From assembly GCA_045655645.1 (NCBI GenBank), contig JAZOPS010000058.1, forward strand, positions 1 to 32,370: 32,370 nt of DNA, given 5' to 3'. The position numbers were made by a program, and so were the translations under genes. The notes beneath the pieces were generated by a model. The model saw only the letters and a program-made list of their open reading frames with translations. It did no database searches and was not told the DNA's origin. The DNA is from Fimenecus sp045655645 (lineage in GTDB: Bacteria > Bacillota > Clostridia > Oscillospirales > Acutalibacteraceae). Of this stretch, positions 14,184 through 21,718 are shown in pieces; position 1 is the stretch's first letter; each line of letters begins with the position of its first letter.

Positions 14184-15677
14184 TTAGTCTAATGGTTTCA
14201 TTGTAGGGAACAAGATTACATCACGGATTGCCTGGCTATCTGTGAGCAACATTGTCATTCTGTCGATACCGAAACCGATACCACCTGTTGGTGGCATACC
14301 AAGTTCAAGAGCATAAAGGAAGTCTTCGTCTGTTGTATTAGCTTCTTCGTCACCGAGTGCTAAAAGTTCTTCCTGAGCCTTGAATCTTTCTCTCTGGTCG
14401 ATTGGGTCGTTAAGCTCTGAATAAGCATTTGCCATTTCCCAACCGTTCATGAAGAACTCGAAACGCTCAACATAGTTAGGGTCTTCAGGCTTTTTCTTTG
14501 TGAGAGGTGAAATCTCAATTGGATGGTCCATAACAAATGTTGGCTGAACAAGGTGGTCTTCAACAAATTCTTCAAAGAAGAGATTGAGAATGTCGCCCTT
14601 CTTGTGATGTGGTTCAAACTCAACATGGTGTTCTTTCGCAACAGCCTGTGCTTCTTCAACTGTGTTGATTTCGTTAAAGTCAACACCTGAATATTTTTTA
14701 ACTGCATCAAGCATTGTAATTCTTTCAAATGGCTTACCTAAATCCATTTCAATTCCGTTGAATACGATTTTAGTTGTGCCGAGAACTTCTTGTGCTACAT
14801 AACGATAAAGATTTTCTGTCAAGTCCATCATACCGTGGTAATCAGTATATGCCTGATAGAGTTCCATAAGAGTAAATTCTGGGTTATGACGAGTGTCAAG
14901 ACCTTCGTTACGGAATACACGACCGATTTCGTAAACTCTTTCCATACCACCAACGATAAGACGCTTTAAGTAAAGTTCAAGAGAAATACGAAGTTTAATA
15001 TCTGTATCAAGAGCATTGAAATGTGTTTCAAATGGTCTTGCTGCTGCACCACCTGCGTTATAAACGAGCATTGGTGTTTCAACTTCCATAAAGCCTTCGC
15101 CGTCAAGATATTTACGAACTGCGCTGATAATCTTTGAACGGTTGATAAGAGTTTGTTTTGACTCTTGATTCATGATAAGGTCAATATATCTTTGACGATA
15201 TCTCATATCAGTATTTGTAAGACCATGGAACTTTTCAGGAAGAATTTGCAAGCTCTTTGAAAGAAGTGTAACTTCACTTGCGTGGATTGAAATCTCGCCT
15301 GTTTTTGTTTTGAACACTTCACCCTTAATACCGATAATATCACCGATATCAAGCTTTTTAAATGCCTTATATTCTTCTTCGCCGATGCTATCTCTTGCTA
15401 CATAAGACTGAATGTTGCCTTTAAGGTCTTGAATATTGCAGAAAGATGCTTTACCCATAATACGCTTTGACATCATTCGACCTGCAACGCTGACAGTTTT
15501 ACCTTCAAGAGCTTCGAAATCAGCCTTAATGTCTGCACTATGATGAGTCTGGTCATATTTTGTGATTACAAATGGGTCATTGCCTTCTTCTTGCAATGCT
15601 TTAAGTTTTTCCTGACGGATTCTTTGCTGTTCGCCCAAATCCACTTCAGGTTGATTGTTTCTAATCTCTTCTGCCAT
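14184..15677 (-). CDS. lysS: Lysyl-tRNA synthetase, class II
   Basis: This 497-residue enzyme charges tRNA-Lys. It has an N-terminal OB-fold anticodon-binding domain (about 55-165, with KRIMGKASFCNIQD) and a class II catalytic domain. Motif 2 is FRNEGLDTRHNPEFT and motif 3 is GIGFGIDRMTMLL near the C terminus. Length is typical. It follows greA by 12 bases, as in many Firmicutes, and a strong terminator ends the transcript. I see no T-box-type leader; the operon starts at the greA promoter with a short leader. Confidence 0.97.
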   Translation of the reverse strand: MAEEIRNNQPEVDLGEQQRIRQEKLKALQEEGNDPFVITKYDQTHHSADIKADFEALEGKTVSVAGRMMSKRIMGKASFCNIQDLKGNIQSYVARDSIGEEEYKAFKKLDIGDIIGIKGEVFKTKTGEISIHASEVTLLSKSLQILPEKFHGLTNTDMRYRQRYIDLIMNQESKQTLINRSKIISAVRKYLDGEGFMEVETPMLVYNAGGAAARPFETHFNALDTDIKLRISLELYLKRLIVGGMERVYEIGRVFRNEGLDTRHNPEFTLMELYQAYTDYHGMMDLTENLYRYVAQEVLGTTKIVFNGIEMDLGKPFERITMLDAVKKYSGVDFNEINTVEEAQAVAKEHHVEFEPHHKKGDILNLFFEEFVEDHLVQPTFVMDHPIEISPLTKKKPEDPNYVERFEFFMNGWEMANAYSELNDPIDQRERFKAQEELLALGDEEANTTDEDFLYALELGMPPTGGIGFGIDRMTMLLTDSQAIRDVILFPTMKPLD

Positions 15678-15690
15678 GTTTATTCTCCGA

Positions 15691-16158
15691 TTATTTTAAG
15701 ATTTCTGCAATTTTGAATTGAAGAGCACCATTTGGTGTTTCAACTGTTACTTTGTCGCCAACTTTATGGCCGATGAGTGCTTTACCAACAGGTGATTCGT
15801 CTGAAATCTTGCCTGCTGCTGGGTCTGCCTGAGCAAAGCCAACGATTGTATAAACAAATTCTTTTTTCTTTTTATCAACGATTTTAACAACTGAACCGAT
15901 GTGAACATTTTCATTACCAAGTGATTCAACATCAAGAACTTTTGCATTTTTGAGAATGTGTTCGATTTCGCTGATACGAGCTTCAAGTTTTGCTTGGTCG
16001 TTCATTGCTTCATCATATTCACTGTTTTCTGACAAGTCACCAAAGCTCTTTGCCAGTTTGATTTTTTCTGCAGCTTCTTTTCTGCCTTCAACTTTAAGTT
16101 GGTCAAGCTCTGCTTCAAGTTCTTTGAGAGCTTCTATTGTAAGTAATGTTTCTGCCAT
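15691..16158 (-). CDS. greA: Transcription elongation factor GreA
   Basis: A 155-residue factor with the long N-terminal antiparallel coiled coil (about 1-75, including GDLSENSEYDEAMNDQ with the acidic tip residues) and a C-terminal FKBP-like domain (about 80-155, SPVGKALIGHKVGDKV). It enters the RNA polymerase secondary channel and stimulates cleavage of backtracked RNA. ATG has AAAGGAG upstream. It is first gene of greA-lysS, with a consensus promoter at 16222-16250. Confidence 0.97.
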   Translation of the reverse strand: MAETLLTIEALKELEAELDQLKVEGRKEAAEKIKLAKSFGDLSENSEYDEAMNDQAKLEARISEIEHILKNAKVLDVESLGNENVHIGSVVKIVDKKKKEFVYTIVGFAQADPAAGKISDESPVGKALIGHKVGDKVTVETPNGALQFKIAEILK

Positions 16159-16221
16159 TTGAAAAACTCCTTTATTTTATAGAGTAATTTTGGACAAAAC
16201 ATAATTGCCCATATTGAAGAT

Positions 16222-16250
16222 ATTATATTAAAAAATTATCGTTGTGTCAA
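16222..16250 (-). promoter_or_regulatory. Consensus promoter of greA-lysS
   Basis: TTGACA (16250-16245) and TATAAT (16227-16222) are 17 bases apart on the minus strand. The TGA stop codon of the preceding gene (16249-16247) lies inside the -35 hexamer. Confidence 0.85.
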
Positions 16251-17008
16251 GTAAATATCAGTTCATTTGTCCCCTTTTTTTCGCCATTTATTAGGGTTGT
16301 TTCAAAACACAAGTCAGCAAGTTCAAAAACACCACAAAACTCATATAGTGCAGAATAAAACAAGAGTTTATTTATACTGTTATCATAAAGATTTTCATAT
16401 ATTTCGGGCACTTTGAAATCTTCACCGTCGGATATGTTATAAACTGCTTTTTTAGTGTTTATTGTCATTATATTTTGCTCTGTGTCTATTTTAACAGTTG
16501 CATTCTGCATTTCACTTTGAAGAAGTACACAAAGTCCTGTATTTTCTAGAATGTAATCACATATTTTTTCATATTTTTGCTTTTGGTCAGTTGTTATAGT
16601 AATTCTTTGAAAATACGGCACTAATTTCAGAAGAAAATCCGTTGACATTCCCCTTTTATCAATTACGCAAAGAGAATCAAATGTTTTATTCTGCTCTTTT
16701 AAAACTTTAACAAAAGTATTTTTCATCATTTTTTCATAAAGAATTTTATTGTTATAGCGCCCTACACCTTTGACATTTTCAATGCTAATTGAATCATCTA
16801 AAAGCAATCTGTTTGCGCATTTGCCCACGAAATAAGTTACCTGTTGCCAATCGATTCCCTTTTTGCCTATTGTTGCTTCAAGTTTATAAAACGGTGCACC
16901 TTTGAAAACGGGAATTGTTTTTAATTCATAAGTATCCTTTATAAATCTACCGAATAACTTTTCTTTAAAACTATCTCTTCTTTCACTGATTTTCAGTAAA
17001 CAAAACAT
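16247..17008 (-). CDS. Conserved-looking hypothetical protein
   Basis: I do not recognise this protein of 253 residues. It appears soluble and has no signal peptide or membrane segment. A central stretch (FDSLCVIDKRGMSTDFLLKL, then a beta-strand ITITTD) looks Rossmann-like, and the N-terminal third holds a GKKGIDWQQVTYFVGKCANRLLL segment. The ATG at 17008 is preferred to one at 17026 because GGGGGG lies between them at ribosome-binding distance. That ribosome binding site is buried in the 3' arm of a terminator-like hairpin (17009-17044), so expression may need read-through and unfolding. It sits between the ftsEX-peptidase unit and greA; function is unknown. Confidence 0.65.
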   Translation of the reverse strand: MFCLLKISERRDSFKEKLFGRFIKDTYELKTIPVFKGAPFYKLEATIGKKGIDWQQVTYFVGKCANRLLLDDSISIENVKGVGRYNNKILYEKMMKNTFVKVLKEQNKTFDSLCVIDKRGMSTDFLLKLVPYFQRITITTDQKQKYEKICDYILENTGLCVLLQSEMQNATVKIDTEQNIMTINTKKAVYNISDGEDFKVPEIYENLYDNSINKLLFYSALYEFCGVFELADLCFETTLINGEKKGTNELIFT

Positions 17009-17044
17009 AAAAAAATCCCCCCGCATTAGAATATGCGAAGGGAT
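17009..17044 (-). terminator. Intrinsic terminator of the ftsE-S41 operon, overlapping the next gene's start
   Basis: Arms 17033-17044 and 17015-17026 form a 12-bp stem (two G-T pairs) with a 6-base loop, followed on the minus strand by TTTTTTT. The stop codon of the S41 protease lies 6 bases before it. The poly-G of the 3' arm is also the only ribosome binding site for the downstream ATG at 17008. Confidence 0.75.
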
Positions 17045-17050
17045 ATAGAT

Positions 17051-18250
17051 TTAGTCACTTACCAATTCAAGAGCTTTTTGATATTGAGCATCTTCTTCAA
17101 GAGTCAACATATAAAATCTTGCGTTTTGTTCCGGTGTGAGAGCCACTTCATAATCAGGTGTCAAACCAACACCGTTGAAACTTTCGCTCTTATATGGATT
17201 GATTTTTGCAATTGTCAACATAACTGCACTGCCGTCACTTAATTCAAAGATTTCTTGCATTGTGCCGTTACCTGCAGTTTTAACGCCTACAAGTTGAGCC
17301 ATTCCGAAATCTCGAAGGTCACAAGCAAAAAGTTCTGCTGCGCCCGAAGTGCCGCCATTTACAAGTACAGTCATTCTGAAACTTACACTATTTGAGTCAG
17401 ATGTGAAAGTTTCGATTGTATTGCCGTTTTTATCAATAGCAGTAGCGATTGCACCCGTGCCTTCAGTACCAACTGGGACTAACATATCAATACAATCAGT
17501 TGCATATTTAATGAGCCCTGTATCAGTATTTCTCAAATCAAAGATAATTGATGTTACTGAATTTGAGTTCATATATTTGATAGCATCTTTAAGTTGTTCT
17601 TCTGTTGTGCTGTAAAAAGATGTGATTTTTATATAACCTACTTTATCACTTGCACTGTAATAAACAGACTGTGCCGCATAGCCACGAGCAACCGAAACTG
17701 TTTTTGACTCATTATTATGAGTGAAAGTCACTTGAACATTAGTGAGTTTTTCACCGCTGAGTTTTTCAATAAGACTTTGGCTGTTTGCACCATTTACTGT
17801 TACACCGTCAACTGCAGTAATCACATCACCTTTTGCGATACCTTGAAGTTGAGCCGGTGAACCAGAAGAAACTTCAGAAACATAGATATTATTGTTTTTG
17901 CTGTCATAAACAGCAATTACACCAATACCACCCTTGTTACCCTTTTCTTCTTCTTTATAATCTGCATATTTATCGGCATTCATAAAGTAACTGTAACGGT
18001 CACCAACACCTTCAACATATCCATTTGACATCATTGAATTGAGAAGATTTTCGTTGAGTTCACCGAAATAGTTTTTGCGGACAACATCATCAATTTCTGA
18101 AACAGATGAATAAAGGTTTGAACGGTCACTTACATCAGTGATAATGTTATTATAAATACCCATTGCCACTGTCATTGTTATTGTTATTGTCAATGCAATT
18201 GAAAGAAAAATCAATGAAATTGCAAGACCTAATGATATTTTTTTATTCAA
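17051..18250 (-). CDS. S41-family C-terminal processing peptidase, CtpA-like
   Basis: A 399-residue serine protease with an N-terminal membrane anchor (about 5-33), a PDZ domain (about 105-190) and the S41 catalytic core. The nucleophile is Ser302 in NGGTSGAAE and the general base Lys324 in VGVKTAGNG. It acts outside the membrane on C termini of wall or division proteins. It starts at TTG: a TGA stop lies three codons upstream in frame, and AAGGGTG precedes it. Last gene of ftsE-ftsX-M23-S41, so it may regulate the neighbouring hydrolase factor; that link is inferred from gene order. Confidence 0.93.
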   Translation of the reverse strand: MNKKISLGLAISLIFLSIALTITITMTVAMGIYNNIITDVSDRSNLYSSVSEIDDVVRKNYFGELNENLLNSMMSNGYVEGVGDRYSYFMNADKYADYKEEEKGNKGGIGVIAVYDSKNNNIYVSEVSSGSPAQLQGIAKGDVITAVDGVTVNGANSQSLIEKLSGEKLTNVQVTFTHNNESKTVSVARGYAAQSVYYSASDKVGYIKITSFYSTTEEQLKDAIKYMNSNSVTSIIFDLRNTDTGLIKYATDCIDMLVPVGTEGTGAIATAIDKNGNTIETFTSDSNSVSFRMTVLVNGGTSGAAELFACDLRDFGMAQLVGVKTAGNGTMQEIFELSDGSAVMLTIAKINPYKSESFNGVGLTPDYEVALTPEQNARFYMLTLEEDAQYQKALELVSD

Positions 18251-18276
18251 AGGACATCACCCTTTTCCGTCTTTTA

Positions 18277-19644
18277 TTATACCATTGGAGATGGAAGATA
18301 TGGCTCTGGATTTACGCGGTTACCATTAACACGTACTTCAAGGTGCAAGTGAGCGCCTCCAGCAGGGTTTGCCGCTGTTGGTCTTGGAATACACTTACCT
18401 GTGTTACCAACTGTACCAATATTTTGCCCTTGCTTAACCTTGTCACCAACACTAACATTCATAGTAGACATGTGTGCATAAAGAGTACTAAGACCATTAC
18501 CGTGGTCAATAATAACATGGTTTCCATAGCTTGTGCTTTGGTAAACAGCTTTAATAACAGTACCGTCTGCCATTGCATAAAGTTTTGCTCCCCATGTTGT
18601 CCAATATGTACCTGAACCATAACTGTTGCTTACATAACGGTTTTTATATGAAACCAAGTCAACAGCAGGCAAGCCATCAACAATGTGTTCTCTATAATTT
18701 GCAGAGAACTGAACACCTGATTCTTGGATTGGGCAAATTGTTCCCTTGCTTGAAACACGGAAGTTGTGACCTGTTGAGCCACTTACAGTACCATCACCGC
18801 TTGAACCAGAGTTTGCAAGTTCTTTATCAATTTCTTTTGAGGCTTCTTCCTTTGCTTTTAAGTCTTGTGCAAGAAGTTTCTTTACATAAGCACTATCCTG
18901 GTCAAGGCTACCGATAACTTCATTTTGTTTATTGATATTAGCTTGGTTTTGTCTGATTACTTTTTCTTTCTTAGCAATCTGCTCATCATAAACTGCCTTT
19001 TCTGACTCACGCTGTGCTTTATCTGCTTCAATTTTTTGACGGCTCTTATCGAGTTCATCACGCTTTGCTTTCAAATCTTCAACCATTTTATTAAGGCCAT
19101 TGATTTGTTCTTCAAGGTCACTTACAATTGCAGTATCATGCTTTGAAATTTGACGAATAAGCTCTGTTCTATTAAGGAAATCTTGAAAATCTGTTGCACT
19201 TAAAAAGATTTCAAGTTCACTTGTTTCACCAGCCATATAAGCTGCTCTAAGTCTTTTTGAAAGAAGCTCATAAGTTTCATCAATTTTAACATTTTGCTCT
19301 GCGATTTGAGCATCAATTGTTGCAATTTCTGTTTCTAATGTAGTAATACTTGCTTGAAGAGCTTCAATTTCTTCATTCAACTCTTGAATTTTCTTTCTGA
19401 TTGGTGCAACCTGTTTTTCTATTTCATTAATTTGAGCATCCAATGCTTTATTCTGTGCTTCAAGAGCTTCAATATAATCTTCTTTTTTATCTTTTTGTTT
19501 AGCTAATTCTTCAAGTTTTTTCTCGTTAGCTGCAATGTCAGCTTCAATGTCGGCAAGGCTTCTTGCTGATGTAGGGAACACAAATGAAGAGAAAAGCATT
19601 ACGAACGCAAATAAAACCGAAAGTAATTTAAAACTATTCTTCAC
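18277..19644 (-). CDS. EnvC/PcsB-like coiled-coil protein with M23 (LytM) domain
   Basis: A 455-residue exported protein: signal peptide (about 1-27, ending PTSA), long coiled coil (about 30-275), Gly/Ser linker and C-terminal LytM/M23 domain (about 315-455). The HLH motif (His432, His434) is present, but the usual first zinc histidine, four residues before Asp329 in the HxGxD-type motif, is Leu325. It may therefore activate hydrolases, as EnvC does, rather than cut peptidoglycan itself. GTG at 19644 has GGAGCG upstream and overlaps the ftsX end by 11 bases. FtsX probably binds the coiled coil across the membrane. Confidence 0.9.
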   Translation of the reverse strand: MKNSFKLLSVLFAFVMLFSSFVFPTSARSLADIEADIAANEKKLEELAKQKDKKEDYIEALEAQNKALDAQINEIEKQVAPIRKKIQELNEEIEALQASITTLETEIATIDAQIAEQNVKIDETYELLSKRLRAAYMAGETSELEIFLSATDFQDFLNRTELIRQISKHDTAIVSDLEEQINGLNKMVEDLKAKRDELDKSRQKIEADKAQRESEKAVYDEQIAKKEKVIRQNQANINKQNEVIGSLDQDSAYVKKLLAQDLKAKEEASKEIDKELANSGSSGDGTVSGSTGHNFRVSSKGTICPIQESGVQFSANYREHIVDGLPAVDLVSYKNRYVSNSYGSGTYWTTWGAKLYAMADGTVIKAVYQSTSYGNHVIIDHGNGLSTLYAHMSTMNVSVGDKVKQGQNIGTVGNTGKCIPRPTAANPAGGAHLHLEVRVNGNRVNPEPYLPSPMV

Positions 19645-20545
19645 TTACAACGCTCCCTTGCTCTTTAAGATATTTACCCATTGAAATTAAACTACCAAAT
19701 GAGCCTGTGAAAATACCGATTCCCATAAATATGAGAAGAATCCAACCTGCATATTCTCCAAATGAGACTGGTGTAAAAATTGCAAGCATGTTTTTGAATA
19801 TATAAATCATGCCCTGATAAAGACCTGCAAGCAAGCCAAAGGACACAACACTTGATGTGACACCGATTACCATACCTTCAATCATAAATGGCCAACGTAT
19901 AAACCAGTTTGTCGCACCAACGGCTTTCATGATGCTGATTTCAAGTTTACGAGAGAACATTGTGATTCGAATTGTGTTTGAAATGATAAAGAGTGACACG
20001 ATAAAGAGCAATGCCACCATACCTGCGATTACAATTGTAACGGCTTTACGCACATTGACAAGTTTATCAGCAAGGTCGCCGTTTTCACGGACATTCTCAA
20101 CATTCTGCATTGCTTTAAGTTCTGAAACTGTCTGGTCAAACATTGTCAAATCCTTAACCACAACTTTATAAGCGTCGGGCAATGGATTTTCTTCAAGACC
20201 TTCAAGAAGAACCGCATCATCACCCATGCTTTCAAGCTGTGCTGCAAATGCATCTTCTTTTGGAACGAAAATACAATCTTCAATGTTATTCATTACTTTA
20301 ATTTCATTGCCCATTTTGGTTGTATCTTCATCTGACACGCCGTCCTGAACATAAACCATAACAACATTTTGACTTTCAATGTTATCAAGTAATGAGTTAA
20401 TGTTGAAATAAATCATTGAGCCAAGACCAATAATTACAAGACAAGCCATCAAAACAGTAATTGATGCCAATGACATGAGTCTGTTAACCCAGACATTACG
20501 GAAGCCTTCTTTTGTAAGGTATTTTAAACTTGCACCTTTCATCAT
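19634..20545 (-). CDS. ftsX: Cell-division protein FtsX
   Basis: A 303-residue membrane protein with one transmembrane segment near 25-48, an extracellular domain (about 50-165) and three further segments (about 172-195, 222-245, 265-290), the FtsX/MacB-like permease topology. Together with FtsE it controls peptidoglycan hydrolysis at division rather than transporting a substrate. Its ATG overlaps the ftsE stop (ATGATG) with GGAGG 6 bases upstream. The following gene encodes the expected extracellular coiled-coil partner. Confidence 0.95.
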   Translation of the reverse strand: MMKGASLKYLTKEGFRNVWVNRLMSLASITVLMACLVIIGLGSMIYFNINSLLDNIESQNVVMVYVQDGVSDEDTTKMGNEIKVMNNIEDCIFVPKEDAFAAQLESMGDDAVLLEGLEENPLPDAYKVVVKDLTMFDQTVSELKAMQNVENVRENGDLADKLVNVRKAVTIVIAGMVALLFIVSLFIISNTIRITMFSRKLEISIMKAVGATNWFIRWPFMIEGMVIGVTSSVVSFGLLAGLYQGMIYIFKNMLAIFTPVSFGEYAGWILLIFMGIGIFTGSFGSLISMGKYLKEQGSVVSEE

Positions 20546-21480
20546 TCAGCACCTCCGTCTTCTGTATCAAGATATTTTGAATAGTCAAAATCATCATCAA
20601 GGCCATAGTTTTTCATAAACTCTTCAAGTTCACGGTCACTATTAGGCTGAATATAATATGATGTTACTTCTTTTTCTTCAATTTTTTGTTCAGCCTCTTT
20701 TACTTCGTCGCGAGACTGTTCAACTTTTTCCATTATTTCTTGCTCAGCTGCTTCAATCTTTTCTGCAGTTGTTTCTGCTTGTGCAACTGCTGTATGTACA
20801 ACTTCTTCTTTAACCTTTGTGCCTGTGTCTGAAACAACACTACCCTGTTCAATTGTAATAACACGATGATTAAAACGACGAACTAACTCATGCTCGTGAG
20901 TAACCATAACAATTGTTGTGCCAGTGTTATTAATATGGTTGAGCAATTCGAGAATTTCATAAGACATTTCAGGGTCGATGTTACCTGTTGGCTCGTCGGC
21001 AATGATAATACCTGCATTATTTACAAGAGCACGAGCGAGAGCCACTCTCTGTTGTTCACCACCTGAAAGTTCAGTTGGCAATTGACGAGCTTTTGATGAA
21101 AGTCCAACAAGGCTCAATACATAAGGAACTCTTTTTCTGATTTCTTTTTCTTTTGCACCGATAACTCGCATAGCAAATGCAACATTATCATAAACTGTCA
21201 TATTCTGAATAAGACGGAAATCCTGGAAAACAATACCCATTGTTCTTCTGAACTTTGGAATATCTCTGTTCTTGATTGTATTGAGATTATAATTATTGAT
21301 AACAACAGTACCGCTATTGGCAACTTGTTCTCTCATTATGATTTTAAGAAATGTACTTTTACCTGCACCTGATGAACCAACGACGAATACAAATTCGCCA
21401 TCGTTGATTGTTATAGAAACATCACGAAGTGCATGAGTACCATTATCATATGTTTTTGAAACATTTTTGAATTCAATCAC
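20542..21480 (-). CDS. ftsE: Cell-division ATP-binding protein FtsE with long C-terminal tail
   Basis: A 312-residue ABC ATPase: Walker A VGSSGAGKST (near residue 35-44), signature LSGGEQQRVALARAL and Walker B GIIIADEPTGNID, with the H-loop in MVTHEHE. It energises FtsX. The standard FtsE ends near residue 225; here about 85 further residues follow. They form a Glu/Lys-rich predicted coiled coil and an acidic end (LDDDFDYSKYLDTEDGG). The start is taken as GTG at 21480 because AAGGTG lies 6 bases upstream and the sequence then matches the usual N terminus (IEFKNVSKTY). Confidence 0.95.
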   Translation of the reverse strand: MIEFKNVSKTYDNGTHALRDVSITINDGEFVFVVGSSGAGKSTFLKIIMREQVANSGTVVINNYNLNTIKNRDIPKFRRTMGIVFQDFRLIQNMTVYDNVAFAMRVIGAKEKEIRKRVPYVLSLVGLSSKARQLPTELSGGEQQRVALARALVNNAGIIIADEPTGNIDPEMSYEILELLNHINNTGTTIVMVTHEHELVRRFNHRVITIEQGSVVSDTGTKVKEEVVHTAVAQAETTAEKIEAAEQEIMEKVEQSRDEVKEAEQKIEEKEVTSYYIQPNSDRELEEFMKNYGLDDDFDYSKYLDTEDGGAE

Positions 21481-21561
21481 AATATGCACCTTTTCTTTCT
21501 TTAGGGTTAGTTTTTATCGGTTTTTGCATATAATTACACATAATAACCATTATCGGTGACT

Positions 21562-21589
21562 ATTATACCACAAAATATTGTGTTTGTAA
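21562..21589 (-). promoter_or_regulatory. Promoter of the ftsEX operon with spacer palindrome
   Basis: TATAAT (21567-21562) with a TTACAA -35-like box (21589-21584) and a 16-base spacer on the minus strand. The spacer holds the inverted repeat CACAA-N4-TTGTG, and CGTTTT-N4-AAAACG lies upstream at 21619-21634. Either could bind a regulator; none is identified. Confidence 0.5.
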
Positions 21590-21671
21590 CGATTTTTAAG
21601 AAATGTTAACATTTATCGTCGTTTTGCATAAAACGTTATTGATAAAATATACAAATCGCACAACTATAACA

Positions 21672-21709
21672 AGAAAATAAAACGGCGGGAGCAAGCCCCC
21701 GCCCTACAT
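21672..21709 (-). terminator. Intrinsic terminator after the CdaR-like gene
   Basis: GGCGGG and CCCGCC pair (outer limits 21684-21703), followed on the minus strand by GTTTTATTTT. The flank GTAGGG links it to the hairpins at 5593 and 10807. Confidence 0.75.
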
Positions 21710-21718
21710 TATATTTTA

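Noticed and set aside
14184..16158. T-box leader for lysS
   Set aside because: No AGGGTGG-type T-box sequence or specifier stem is present; greA has a short leader and lysS follows it by 12 bases.
21580..21610. WalR-type box upstream of ftsE
   Set aside because: TGTAAC and TGTTAA words occur but are about 14 bases apart instead of 5, so the consensus is not met.
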